Origin: Deltaproteobacteria bacterium
Lineage (GTDB): Bacteria; Myxococcota_A; Polyangia; JAAYKL01
Assembly: GCA_016935665.1 (NCBI GenBank)
Contig: JAFGQN010000131.1
Coordinates: 1 to 64,000, forward strand
Length of the DNA: 64,000 nucleotides
Direction of reading: 5' to 3'
The notes under the pieces were generated by a model. The model saw nothing but the letters and a program-made list of their open reading frames with translations. It was not told the DNA's origin and searched no databases. This document shows, one piece after another, positions 29,985 through 40,244 of this stretch; positions within the stretch are counted from its first letter, which is position 1; every line of letters begins with the position of its first letter. The position numbers were made by a program, and so were the translations under genes.

Positions 29985-31049
29985 CTATTGGAATGCCACC
30001 GGTTTTACCTTTTTCCCCGACTTTCCCCCTCTGGCTTCTGCCGCCAACCGACTATCTATCACATCCAGAAGGGAGTCTTTTCGTAAAAGAATATTACCTA
30101 TTTCCACAGGACGCAACAACTCTCCAGGCCAACCCGTCGTTTTCACAGCGGAAATCAAATCTTCCCGAGTGAGCGCCCGAATTCTGACGATCAGCTCCGG
30201 TGTTGGACAACAGATAGCCAACAGTGCTTCATCCAGTTTCTGCTGCTGACGCTCATTCAGCCGATAAAACGCTTCGTTGTGGTCAATAAGCGCCAACTCG
30301 CTGGTGCCTGAAATTTGAAACAGATTACCTCCCGAAAATCGATCCCAGTTGCCTAGCAGATAATCAAGCAAAATCGCATCCGACAAAGGGCCCCAAACGT
30401 CGCGGAATTCTTTGTTCGTAAATATTTTGTTCACATCCAGCCGTCCCTGTCCGTCTTCCGCCCCCAGTGGGGAGAGTCCGTTCATCCACTCTATCATCGC
30501 CCCCCACACCCGACCCCGGTCGTCTGTGGCCACTGCGTCCAGAAAGGCTTTTGCCGCCTCCTCACCCTGTAGTTTCAAAACTCCTTCGAAGCGATCGGGA
30601 TACAAGGGACGCATCACCGAGACCGGAACATGGCGCACCCCCAGCAAGGCGGCAACTCTGTAAAATGCCACTTCAAGTCGCGCTGAAGAGTCCCCCTTTA
30701 AAAGCGGCTTAAAAATAGCACTGCTGCCATCGGAGAAAATGAGCCTTAGGGATTTGGAGCGACTCGAAACCGGCTTGATGCGACGCAGTTTTGCAGAGCG
30801 CAACCAGTCCTCTATCAGGATTCGCTCCTGCTGAACTCTAAGCTGTTCTCCCATCACCTGTTTTGGAGTGACGGAGTCCTCGCGTTTCGCAACCGACATT
30901 GCCCGTTCATCTTCGCTGTCTCCCTCGATGACTCGAACGGCGGTTTTAAAGGTAGTGACGGTGTCTGAATCTGGTGATTTCTGATGACCTGATGTTCGAT
31001 TGCATCCGACGCAAAATAGAAGCACTGCGCCCAACCACCCTATTCTCAT
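29985..31049 (-). CDS. Lipoprotein with FAM20/HipA/CotH-type kinase-like domain
   Basis: MRIGWLGAVLLFCVGCNRTS lipobox; GSSAIFKPLLKGDSSARLEVAFYRVAALLGVRHVPVSVM; AILLDYLLGNWDRFSGGNLFQISGTSELALIDHNEAFYRL. Confidence 0.6.
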   Translation of the reverse strand: MRIGWLGAVLLFCVGCNRTSGHQKSPDSDTVTTFKTAVRVIEGDSEDERAMSVAKREDSVTPKQVMGEQLRVQQERILIEDWLRSAKLRRIKPVSSRSKSLRLIFSDGSSAIFKPLLKGDSSARLEVAFYRVAALLGVRHVPVSVMRPLYPDRFEGVLKLQGEEAAKAFLDAVATDDRGRVWGAMIEWMNGLSPLGAEDGQGRLDVNKIFTNKEFRDVWGPLSDAILLDYLLGNWDRFSGGNLFQISGTSELALIDHNEAFYRLNERQQQKLDEALLAICCPTPELIVRIRALTREDLISAVKTTGWPGELLRPVEIGNILLRKDSLLDVIDSRLAAEARGGKSGKKVKPVAFQ

Positions 31050-31161
31050 GTACACATGATAGCTCATCACCATAGGGGGTAAGTGTAACTGGATGAATAA
31101 TTTTTCACAAATAAACAATGTTGCCCAATGAAAATATCGGGGAAGGATAAAATAGAATCAC

Positions 31162-31665
31162 TCAGTGGATCACGCGTTTGGGGGGATTGCCCAGATACTC
31201 ATCGTCTTCGGGCATGTGATCATCGGCCAGCTCATCCAGCTCGTCCATAAATGCGATCATTTCGGGCAGGGGATACAATTGCCATTCCTCAATCGGCTCC
31301 TGAAAATCGTGAAATTCAATGCTCTGAGGCTCCATTGCCTGGAGCAAATCTTCCACATCGCTTCGGCGCACACCGAAGGACAACGGCCAGGCCACTTCAT
31401 TCTCGTGTACCATTACCGGATGTTCCTGCTCCCACCCGTTTTCGTTGCGAAAGCCGTATTGTGCATAGATTTCAGCGAGTTCGCCCAAATCCGCCTGACC
31501 ATCGCCTTTTTTGAAAAGATCATCCACTTTCCGAGCGATGGTATTAAACAAAGTGGTAAGAGTCATCTGACAGCTGCGTGCCTGCCGCGACGTGGTAAAT
31601 CTCGCCACCACAACAACATTGCCAAACATTTCTTCGTTCCTGGAAATAGAGCGCATAACACACAC
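31162..31665 (-). CDS. Hypothetical acidic protein
   Basis: Uninterrupted 167-codon ORF with coding-like composition (MTLTTLFNTIARKVDDLFKKGDGQADLGELAEIYAQYGF..); start uncertain. Confidence 0.5.
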   Translation of the reverse strand: MCVMRSISRNEEMFGNVVVVARFTTSRQARSCQMTLTTLFNTIARKVDDLFKKGDGQADLGELAEIYAQYGFRNENGWEQEHPVMVHENEVAWPLSFGVRRSDVEDLLQAMEPQSIEFHDFQEPIEEWQLYPLPEMIAFMDELDELADDHMPEDDEYLGNPPKRVIH

Positions 31666-31799
31666 AAATTAGCACAGCTGGACATTTGAAGCCATAAAAT
31701 ATTTTAAGAGCCCTTGCCCATTTTGCTGTATGAGGCGAAACTTTTTTCAAACAGAAAAAAAAATTCGGGAAGTATTTAGCCCCGAATATTGACCAAAAG

Positions 31800-34277
31800 A
31801 TGGAAAATAAGGTATTTTTGTTTAAGAATGGCTCATTCTTATTCAGAAAAGAGGTTTCCGTGAAAAACCATCACGAATACGACAAGGATAGAGGAAACGA
31901 ACGCGATTCTGAAAGACGGTCCTCATCTGATAATCTAAAGATCACTGACACGGATAATTTCACAGAGGAAAACGGGAATTGCAGCAACACTGCATCCGCC
32001 GAACAATTACAAAGTGAAACAGAGTTTCGACCGAGTGCCGCACCGATTTCGTCCAGAGCGTTGGAGAGTGCCAAACGTACGATGATTGGCATTGCTGTCC
32101 CCACATTGCCGCAATCGGAATCTGTCCCGACTCAACCAACTGAAACAGCGCGTGTCAGTGATGACAAGCCTTCATCAACCACCTCCCCCACAGAACCAAA
32201 ATTCGCCAGGGCTTTTGCCGAACATCGAACAACCCCACAGTGGCGCGCGTATTCCGCCCGAGCATCCCAAACCGAGGGACCATCTCCTCTGGGAGCTGAA
32301 ACAGAGCAGCAACTGAAAGACTTTTTTAAAATCGGTCAGGACAAAAATGCACCGCCGCTGACACCACCGCATCCCCATCGACGCATTTTAACCAACGCGG
32401 ATGTGGAAGCATTTGATTTTGGCAATAGCCTCTTGACTGAAGACGCTCTGAAAAGCATGACTTTGTCCGGGGGGAATGGGAATAAACGACGGGAATATTC
32501 CACCACACAATCCTTTGCCAAAAAGGACATCATCCAAATTGACCCGCCGGCAGACGAACCGGAACCGGAGATTCACGCGTCGGGATTTGATGAAGAATCA
32601 ACCTCATCCTGTACGTATACAGATGTCACGATAGACACCGATGAAGAACCCACATTCGTCCCGCGCGAGGACATGGAAATGCCCGATGCGCTCGACGCGT
32701 TCGGCGAGGATATTTCCGATGTTCAAACGGTCGTTTCCCGCTACACTGAATCGGACGTGACAATGGAAAAAATTGAGTCTGAGCAATCCGGCAGAGACGC
32801 GGAACCCACCGAAAAAGTGCCCATTCCGGAGCAGATATCCCAATCCGATGACAGGGCGGTCGCAGACGATGAAAAACACACGTTCGATGGCGTTGGGCAA
32901 TCAGAACTGGCTGGAGCAGAGACGTCATCCAATGCCACCGGGAACGCGCAATCCGATGACGGTGACTTCAACGCCAGTGCGCAATTGTCCTCACCAGATG
33001 AACCCGACGAGAATGGCCAGATAGATACCCCATCAGCGGGCGACTGCGATGATGAGTCCAATATAGCTGTTGTGGAGTCCCGTGACAGTGGTGATGTCGA
33101 TGCGAACAGTGACGCAGGTGAAAGTGATGAGTCCGTTGACAGTGGTGATGTCGATGATAGCAGTGACATCGGTGAAAGTAATGATGCCAGTGACAGCGGT
33201 GATGCCAATGATAGCAGTGACGTTGGTGAAACCAATGATGTAAGTCACTCCGGTATTAAAGCGAACGGAAATACCGGGGATGCAGATGAAACTGAAAATG
33301 AAACATTCGAAGAACAGAAAAGCGCTGTAGCTATCGACGGCAGTCGCGACAGTGATGTTGTCTGGACAGACACACGCCCAACGATTCCATCGACGCGTGC
33401 TAAAACACGGTCCGACCATAAACCGGCGGCCAAACCGGAATCAGCGAAAAATGACGCGGACACCGCCATTTCCGCTTTTCCACTGACTGGAAAGGTGGCG
33501 GGGTTTCTGCTGGCCGCCGCAGTGTTGGCTGGAATTGGGTTCCTCATGGTTCGTTCTTTGGCGAACACCCCGGATAATAAAGAGAACGAAATCAATGTTA
33601 CCTCAAACGTAGTGGTTGCTAAAAACAGTGCGACTCAAAACAAAGCGGAATCAAAAGCACCAACGCCCGAGGGGGCGTCAATGGTCCCCGTTTCCAATCA
33701 AATGGTCGACGCATCTGCCACCGTTCCAAAAACAGAGCAGCAACACACGGTACGAATGGAAACCGCCCCGGCAGCGCCTGCGGCAACGGAGAATCTTTCG
33801 ATCTCAAAACAGACAGACAATCCTGGAATGGCCGCTGCAATGGAAAATGCGACTCCCGAAGCTTCGGCAGACAGCGACAGTCAACAACGCGTTGCGGACG
33901 ATGAGCCGTTGTTGCAGCCTATGGATTCCACGGATAACATGGTTATTTTTCCAGCTCGGTTCAATGAGGGCACCGCTGTGTTCAGCTTTCTCGACACAGA
34001 GGAGGAAAAGGCATGGGTTCGTGACGTTCGCGCACGGGCGGCCGGCAAAAAGATACTGGTAACAGGATTGGTCACCCGGGACGAAAAGGATAGCCGAATG
34101 GGGTTCATCGCCATCAGTCGCGCGTGGGCAGTGCAAAAATATCTGCAGCGAAGAGGCCTTTCACCCGACATTATCGAAGCCCAAAGAGGCAATCTCAGAA
34201 TTCGAAAAAATCTGCCCAGCGAACGTACAGAAGTTGTACAGCTTTCGTTCCGGGATTCTTTAAAGGAATCGGAATAA
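31800..34277 (+). CDS. Single-TM protein with long acidic N-terminal region and C-terminal OmpA-like domain
   Basis: TM VAGFLLAAAVLAGIGFLMVRSL; C-terminal FNEGTAVFSFLDTEEEKAWVRDVRARAAGKKILVTGLVTRDEKDSRMGFIAISRAWAVQKYLQRRGLSPDII. Confidence 0.7.
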   Translation: MENKVFLFKNGSFLFRKEVSVKNHHEYDKDRGNERDSERRSSSDNLKITDTDNFTEENGNCSNTASAEQLQSETEFRPSAAPISSRALESAKRTMIGIAVPTLPQSESVPTQPTETARVSDDKPSSTTSPTEPKFARAFAEHRTTPQWRAYSARASQTEGPSPLGAETEQQLKDFFKIGQDKNAPPLTPPHPHRRILTNADVEAFDFGNSLLTEDALKSMTLSGGNGNKRREYSTTQSFAKKDIIQIDPPADEPEPEIHASGFDEESTSSCTYTDVTIDTDEEPTFVPREDMEMPDALDAFGEDISDVQTVVSRYTESDVTMEKIESEQSGRDAEPTEKVPIPEQISQSDDRAVADDEKHTFDGVGQSELAGAETSSNATGNAQSDDGDFNASAQLSSPDEPDENGQIDTPSAGDCDDESNIAVVESRDSGDVDANSDAGESDESVDSGDVDDSSDIGESNDASDSGDANDSSDVGETNDVSHSGIKANGNTGDADETENETFEEQKSAVAIDGSRDSDVVWTDTRPTIPSTRAKTRSDHKPAAKPESAKNDADTAISAFPLTGKVAGFLLAAAVLAGIGFLMVRSLANTPDNKENEINVTSNVVVAKNSATQNKAESKAPTPEGASMVPVSNQMVDASATVPKTEQQHTVRMETAPAAPAATENLSISKQTDNPGMAAAMENATPEASADSDSQQRVADDEPLLQPMDSTDNMVIFPARFNEGTAVFSFLDTEEEKAWVRDVRARAAGKKILVTGLVTRDEKDSRMGFIAISRAWAVQKYLQRRGLSPDIIEAQRGNLRIRKNLPSERTEVVQLSFRDSLKESE
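33084..33245 (+). repeat. 18-aa (54-nt) coding tandem repeat, about 3 copies
   Basis: DSGDVDANSDAGESDESV / DSGDVDDSSDIGESNDAS / DSGDANDSSDVGETNDVS. Confidence 0.85.
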
Positions 34278-34345
34278 TCTGATTGTCAAGCCGGTGGCGG
34301 CTATCGAGCGGCGGTCGTTCTGGCTTTCCTTCCGAAGGAGAATCC

Positions 34346-35263
34346 CTACTCTGAAACAAATTCCTCGTCGGTGGGTTTGGCTTTGGCACAGGCATCATCA
34401 GAACCCAATATACAGGCCTGCGTGTAATATTCCGCCGCCAAATCCGGGTTGGCTTCCACCCCCACACCGTTTTCAACCATAACCGCGGCATTAACGCATG
34501 CGTACATGTTTTTCATGCCACATGCATCCACATTCAGGCTGAACGCAACCGCCAGATTTCGCTCCACCATGACGCCGACAAAATAAATCCGGCTTAACAG
34601 AATGCACGAAAAGTCATCGCCTCCGTCGCACGCTTTGCGATACGCATATTCCGCATATTCCGCCGCTCTGGATGCATCCGGATGATTCTCGTATAATTTC
34701 CCTACAGAATAACAGCTTTCCAGATCGCCGGCTGCACACTTTTTCATGCAGCGTTCAATCCTGTTGAATCGACACTTCACCTGCCTGTTTGGAGAGGGCG
34801 GCACCTGCACCTCAATAATGTGGTTCCCCGTTGCCTCATTTTGCTCAGTGACGCCGGCAGAAGCCATGTATCGCGCTTCATATTCTTCAGCATATTGAGG
34901 ACTGACACAGGCTCCTGCAATACAAACTCTATCGCCCTTGCACTGGACGTCGTTGGTACAGCCGCCCGTTTCATCCAATGTGGGTTCCTTGCTGTCGGAA
35001 TCATCTTCCCAGCTTTTTTTCTCCGGAAAAGCGATGGACCCGGGTGTCCCCACTACAACAGAGTCATCTGTGTCATCGAAAAAATCAACCACTGGTGGTT
35101 TGCGGATGCACCCTGTCACAAAGAAAATGACTGTAAAACTACACGAACAAAGTAGTGACAACTGGTAACGATGCAATGATGTTCCTCCTCTGGAGCGTAT
35201 CCAGAACAATTTGGCGCCCCCAATTCCAATATTATTGTAACCCTGAGAAATGCGAGATGGCAA
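34346..35263 (-). CDS. Sel1-like repeat lipoprotein
   Basis: FFVTGCIRKPP lipobox; AAGDLESCYSVGKLYENHPDASRAAEYAEYAYRKACDGGDDFSCILLSRIYFVG... repeats. Confidence 0.75.
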   Translation of the reverse strand: MPSRISQGYNNIGIGGAKLFWIRSRGGTSLHRYQLSLLCSCSFTVIFFVTGCIRKPPVVDFFDDTDDSVVVGTPGSIAFPEKKSWEDDSDSKEPTLDETGGCTNDVQCKGDRVCIAGACVSPQYAEEYEARYMASAGVTEQNEATGNHIIEVQVPPSPNRQVKCRFNRIERCMKKCAAGDLESCYSVGKLYENHPDASRAAEYAEYAYRKACDGGDDFSCILLSRIYFVGVMVERNLAVAFSLNVDACGMKNMYACVNAAVMVENGVGVEANPDLAAEYYTQACILGSDDACAKAKPTDEEFVSE

Positions 35264-35393
35264 GTCCCGCGACTTATTTTTTTTCGTAAGCTATTGAAAA
35301 ATAACCTCTTTTTACATTCCACCGATACCCAACTGCCGCAAATGCCACAGTTGCAACATTAGTCTACTGAGATATAAAATAAGAAAGGAAAAA

Positions 35394-36392
35394 CTACAAC
35401 CACCCCATGTCGAAAAGTATGGCGCGCACGATTTTACAATGATTAATCAAGTCCCTCTCAGATTCATACTCCGATTCGTAATTGAGTCCATACGGCCAGA
35501 AATGCTGGGAATCGCCATGAATCTTTGCCGCTGAATCGCTGTCCAGTTCCTGCAGCAGCGCATTGGCTGTTTCGCCCTGAAAGACTTTGTCGACAAACAT
35601 CTGTTGATAATCCGTTGAGGTACCAATTCCCAGGGTATGGGCGATTTCATGCATGGCGGTGGCCACCTGCATATATTCCGGCTTGCCAAAGCGAATGTTC
35701 CCATTGAAGTTCCCATCAGCGGTGCTCACGCCCGAATTGTATTCCACCGTGAGAGATTTGGTTAAATCTGTATTGCAATTGTAATAGTATGTGGCATCGT
35801 CCATAGCTGCTTCAATCAGCGCGTACATCTGTTGCTGCTTACTGGTGGGGTTATCCGCCTTTCTCAGCGTGTACGTCACAGACCCTTCCGATATACAACC
35901 ACTATCTGTGGCAGTGTCTGTTTCATTTCCAGTATCTGTTTTATCTTCCTCTCCGGATGCCGTGTCTTCCGGGTTGGTCGAGGTATCCACACCGGGCATG
36001 TCGCAACATTTTAAATCATCGGATTCACATTGTCCCGGCATCACCGCTGCACCCAGGGAATAACAATGTCTCTGGCAACTGTACTCACACGGCAGGTTTT
36101 CATCCTCGGAAGCGGAATCAGCGTCGCCATCGCTGTCACTGTCACCGTCCGTGTCAGAATCACTGTCGACGTCGCTATCGCCATCCCCATCTGAATCCCC
36201 ATCTGAATCCCCATCTGAATCGCCGTCCGAATCCGAATCTCCATCTGAATCGCTGTCACCATCGCTGTCACCAGCTGAATCGGCATCCGAATCAGAATTG
36301 GTCGCTTTATCATCACCGCTGTTTGAATCTTCCCCGCAGGCAACACAAAACAAAAGGGCCAGACACAACAGATACGCCCCGCGATATATCAT
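35394..36392 (-). CDS. Lipoprotein zinc metalloprotease-like with Ser/Asp/Gly repeat linker
   Basis: LLFCVACGED lipobox; SDGDSDGDSDGD linker; MHEIAHTLGIGTSTDY (HExxH zinc motif). Confidence 0.75.
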   Translation of the reverse strand: MIYRGAYLLCLALLFCVACGEDSNSGDDKATNSDSDADSAGDSDGDSDSDGDSDSDGDSDGDSDGDSDGDGDSDVDSDSDTDGDSDSDGDADSASEDENLPCEYSCQRHCYSLGAAVMPGQCESDDLKCCDMPGVDTSTNPEDTASGEEDKTDTGNETDTATDSGCISEGSVTYTLRKADNPTSKQQQMYALIEAAMDDATYYYNCNTDLTKSLTVEYNSGVSTADGNFNGNIRFGKPEYMQVATAMHEIAHTLGIGTSTDYQQMFVDKVFQGETANALLQELDSDSAAKIHGDSQHFWPYGLNYESEYESERDLINHCKIVRAILFDMGWL

Positions 36393-36630
36393 TCTATCCT
36401 CTCCTGCCGGCAATTTGCTCCGGCGACATCTAATGCCGTTTCAGCATCACTGAAAAAACACGTTATCAATTCTCCGCCGGTTTGTCAGTGCCCTAATCCA
36501 CTCAAAAACGTTCACGGAAAGTCAAATGGAGGGCCTGGGAGTCACAGAACAGGGTTCCATGTACCACAAAAAGCCTATACTTCCCCGATGCTTCATTTGT
36601 CAAAACTGGATTGATGGTTACCTTCGCGCC

Positions 36631-37236
36631 ATGAATATTGCCATACCCGACACACTGCCCCAATCGCCTTTTTCACTTGTGTCCGATATACTTAACGAAG
36701 CAAAGGCACGCATTCATCCCAATCCTCTGGCCATGATCCTGGCGACGGCGGACACATCCGGAAAACCCTCCAGTCGCACCGTCCTTTTAAAAAAATACGA
36801 CGAAACCGGCTTTGTATTTTTTACCAACAGCCAGAGTCGAAAAGGATGCCAAATGCGGGATAATCCTTTTGCCAGTCTCACTTTTTATCTGGAACCCCTG
36901 GGAAAACAAATTCAGGTGGAAGGTTCGGTTCAACTCATTGACCCTAAGGCATCTGACCTGTACTGGCAAACACGCTCACGGGAAAGTCAAATAGGGGCAT
37001 GGGCGTCGGCGCAGTCCCGCGAAATTCCTCCGGGAGATGATTTTAAGTCCCGGTATGCGAATTTCAAAAAAAAATTCGACACTGTTGCCGCCATTCCCCG
37101 GCCCAGCCATTGGAACGGCTACCGTGTTTCCCCAAAACGCATTGAGATATGGTTTGAGGGAGACCACCGCCTGCATCACCGAATCTGTTATTTAAAATCA
37201 GGTGAATCGTGGTCTGTGAGTCGACTTTATCCATAA
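36631..37236 (+). CDS. pdxH: Pyridoxamine 5'-phosphate oxidase
   Basis: NPLAMILATADTSGKPSSRTVLLKKYDETGFVFFTNSQSRKG...RSRESQIGAWASAQS...HWNGYRVSPKRIEIWFEGDHRLHHR...W.VSRLYP. Confidence 0.95.
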   Translation: MNIAIPDTLPQSPFSLVSDILNEAKARIHPNPLAMILATADTSGKPSSRTVLLKKYDETGFVFFTNSQSRKGCQMRDNPFASLTFYLEPLGKQIQVEGSVQLIDPKASDLYWQTRSRESQIGAWASAQSREIPPGDDFKSRYANFKKKFDTVAAIPRPSHWNGYRVSPKRIEIWFEGDHRLHHRICYLKSGESWSVSRLYP

Positions 37237-37478
37237 CGACATCCCTCGGAGCCGAACCAATATTTTTCGCTTGTCTATACAGCGGTTGTGAACATTTTTT
37301 TCCTGTTTGACACGCCAAAGAGCGTGATTAATTTCTCGGGGAGACAATCCGTCTTCTGTTTAAAATTTACAGTCCGTGTTGTCAGAAAAAAAACACTCGC
37401 TCAGAGGGACGCTTCCAGAGAGCAGATATTTGTTTTTTTGAGGGGTATCTTTGAGCAACGGAAAGGAATGGTAAACAG

Positions 37479-37767
37479 ATGAAAGAATACACAAATCAAA
37501 CTGCACATGAAACTCGCACCAACGAAAAAAATGTGGCTGGAAAAGTGACTGCCTCAGTACTTGCCGCGGCTGCCATTGCCGCCTTTTTCGGTAGGCGCGG
37601 CGTATATGTTGGTCACCACCATACAACCCGCGAGGGCTGATGCGGCCATCACCGCAGAATACTGTGGTGACAAAAAAGATGGCGACGATCCCAAAGTCTT
37701 TGTTTTTTCCTGCGGAGAGGATAAAGACAAGGACAAAGGAGGTGGCGATGGCAATATAGGCGTTTAG
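37479..37767 (+). pseudogene. Small exported Cys-containing peptide gene with a 1-nt frameshift (or assembly error)
   Basis: MKEYTNQTAHETRTNEKNVAGKVTASVLAAAAIAAF(F) / VGAAYMLVTTIQPARADAAITAEYCGDKKDGDDPKVFVFSCGEDKDKDKGGGDGNIGV; frame change at the T5 run near 37585. Confidence 0.55.
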
Positions 37768-37824
37768 TGCCCCTTGCGTTGAGGTGCGATGCCTAAGTAC
37801 CCTGCACAGGAACCGAAATTCCTC

Positions 37825-40131
37825 TCAGGCAATCTGCGACTTAGATTTTTTTGATGGTTTCGAGCCTCCCATGGATTCCCTACCATCGTTGGATTCATAG
37901 TAGTAGCCGTACTTACTGTAATAATGATAAAACTGATCACCGTATTTTCGATTGTGCAAATCCAAATCGTTGAGTAACACGCCCAGCACAGGTGCGCCAA
38001 TATCGGTCAATACTTTTAGGGAATGACGCACTGCCTCCTTGGTGGTTTTCTTCGATTTCAGCACCATTAGAGTGCCATCCACCATTTTGGACAAAATGGC
38101 CGCATCTGTAACGATACCCACTGGAGGCGAATCGACAATAATATAATCGTACATGGCCACAATTTCATCGAAAACTCGTTGGAATGCTTCGGTGTGCAGC
38201 AATTCAGAGGGATTGGGTGGTGTGGGACCGCACACCAGCAAATCCAGATTTGGAATCTCCGTGGAAATGATACTTTCCGACGCCGACGTTTCCCCAAGAA
38301 TCATGGTGGAAATGCCTTTGACCGGCCGGTTCATGTCGAAAATTTTGTGAATCCGTGGGCGTCGCATATCCAGGTCCACCAGCAATACCCGCGAGCCCGA
38401 TTGCGCCATAACGATGCTCAGGTTGGTGGCCACTGTTGTTTTTCCTTCCTGAGGGGACGGACTGGTCACCAGCAGTTTTGAAATGCGTTTGTCAGCGCTC
38501 ATAAACAACAGATTGGTTCGAATGGAGCGCAATGATTCGGCCACCTGCGATTTGGGATTGGAATTCACAAATGTATCGAACTTCACCGGCCCTAATCCTT
38601 TGTCGCCACTCGCCCATCGGCTCCCGCCGCGTCCTCCTCCCGTACCAGCCCCAGCCTCTGTCGAACCTATCGCGGGCACAATTCCCAAAAAGGACACATT
38701 GAACGACTGAATATCATTTTGTGTTTTTATTGTTCTGTCGGCCAAATCGATAACGACAGCCAGAACAATTCCCAATATCAGACCCAACAGCGCCGCCAGC
38801 GCCAGATTGATTATAACCCTCGGTTTGATGGGTACTTCAGGCAACAACGCTCTGTCGAGAATCTCCACATTGTTTACTTTCAAATACCGGGTCAATCGGG
38901 CTTCCTCAGAGCGACCGTTCAAAAGTTCATACACCTGTTCGTTCTTCACGAGTTCACGGTGCAGCTCGTTGTACCTCCCCTTTTTATCTGCCAGTTTCTG
39001 GGCATCCTCTTCAAGGGAGGCCAGTGACGCCATTTCGCCCCTTTCCCGAAGTTTTGCTTCGCGAAGCTCCGCATCAATGGACGACATCACGTTATTCACT
39101 TCACGGGCAATATCCGTTTTGATGCGAACCATTTTTGCATTCAACTCCACCATGCTGGGAAAATTACTGCCATATCGACTGGACAGCTCACCGTATTCCA
39201 GACTCAACCGTGAATATTCCTGCTTCAGCTGTTGAATCAATGGATTATTGTTCAGGGCGCTTATGGGAATCGCCATTGGGTCTTTAATATTGACCACGTC
39301 CTGCATGGCTTTTTTTCGCGCCTGCAATTCGATTCGCCTGGAGCGCGCCTCAATAAGATTTTGCGCGGCAGTCTGCATCTGGGCGGTAATATGATTTTGC
39401 CTGTCTTCCAGTGAGATGGACAAAATGCTGTTGTCCTTCTGATATTTAAACAGCTTGCGTTCCGATTCCTTAAGATTCTCGTTGGCTTTGTCCAACCGCT
39501 CACTGAGCCAATCCACTGCTTCAATCGTACGACTGTGCATAATCTCCAGATTCAACCGCTGATACGCCATGGCAATTGCATCCGCCAGCAACTGCGCCTT
39601 ATGGGGATCGGATTGGTCGATATGCACCATCACCAGACGCGAATCCTTCACCGGTTCCACCGTGAGCATCAACTGCAGTTTTTTTGCAGCTTCTTCCGGA
39701 GACACCGGCATCGCTGAAGATGGTAGCTCCATAAACGCGGCGTCTTCGTTCAGTTTAAACTCCCCCACCACTTCCAGTGCTGTTTTCCGGCTGCCAATTA
39801 TTTTGTACTGCGTTTCGTAATACTCCACATTAGACCAGAAACTGCCCGTTCCCATTTCCACAACATCTTCCACGTTATCCCCCAATACCTTGGGGGCCTG
39901 AGTCTCGATACGCAGCGTGGTTGTGGCGCGGTAAATTTTGGTCATGCGAAATGTAAAAAACGCGGCCAACCCGGTAACGATAATGACCAGTAACGCTATC
40001 AACAGCCAGTGTCGTTTTACTATCTTCAGGTATTCCACCAAATCGATTCCATCGGCGTCAGGCACAGTTGATTCCGAAGAAGCGATGGTTAGAGGTATCC
40101 CTTGTGTTCTATTTTTCAATTCATCTCCCAA
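37825..40131 (-). CDS. wzc: Wzc-like polysaccharide co-polymerase/BY tyrosine autokinase
   Basis: Wzz-like N-terminus with TM segments; SPSPQEGKTTVATNLSIVMAQSGSRVLLVDLDMRRP; YDYIIVDSPP; Tyr cluster QFYHYYSKYGYYYE near the C-terminus. Confidence 0.9.
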   Translation of the reverse strand: MGDELKNRTQGIPLTIASSESTVPDADGIDLVEYLKIVKRHWLLIALLVIIVTGLAAFFTFRMTKIYRATTTLRIETQAPKVLGDNVEDVVEMGTGSFWSNVEYYETQYKIIGSRKTALEVVGEFKLNEDAAFMELPSSAMPVSPEEAAKKLQLMLTVEPVKDSRLVMVHIDQSDPHKAQLLADAIAMAYQRLNLEIMHSRTIEAVDWLSERLDKANENLKESERKLFKYQKDNSILSISLEDRQNHITAQMQTAAQNLIEARSRRIELQARKKAMQDVVNIKDPMAIPISALNNNPLIQQLKQEYSRLSLEYGELSSRYGSNFPSMVELNAKMVRIKTDIAREVNNVMSSIDAELREAKLRERGEMASLASLEEDAQKLADKKGRYNELHRELVKNEQVYELLNGRSEEARLTRYLKVNNVEILDRALLPEVPIKPRVIINLALAALLGLILGIVLAVVIDLADRTIKTQNDIQSFNVSFLGIVPAIGSTEAGAGTGGGRGGSRWASGDKGLGPVKFDTFVNSNPKSQVAESLRSIRTNLLFMSADKRISKLLVTSPSPQEGKTTVATNLSIVMAQSGSRVLLVDLDMRRPRIHKIFDMNRPVKGISTMILGETSASESIISTEIPNLDLLVCGPTPPNPSELLHTEAFQRVFDEIVAMYDYIIVDSPPVGIVTDAAILSKMVDGTLMVLKSKKTTKEAVRHSLKVLTDIGAPVLGVLLNDLDLHNRKYGDQFYHYYSKYGYYYESNDGRESMGGSKPSKKSKSQIA

Positions 40132-40244
40132 TTCATCTACCTATCCCTTCGTCTCCCGGCATATTCCCGGCTCTCTACTGATATAATGTAAATACGGAAG
40201 ACATCAATACCACTATATAATTATGATAGATAACAGATACTGGC

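Noticed and set aside
36151-36453. Plus-strand SPSESPSESPSE ORF resembling a phospho-repeat protein
   Set aside because: Antisense of the SDGDSDGD linker of the metalloprotease lipoprotein.
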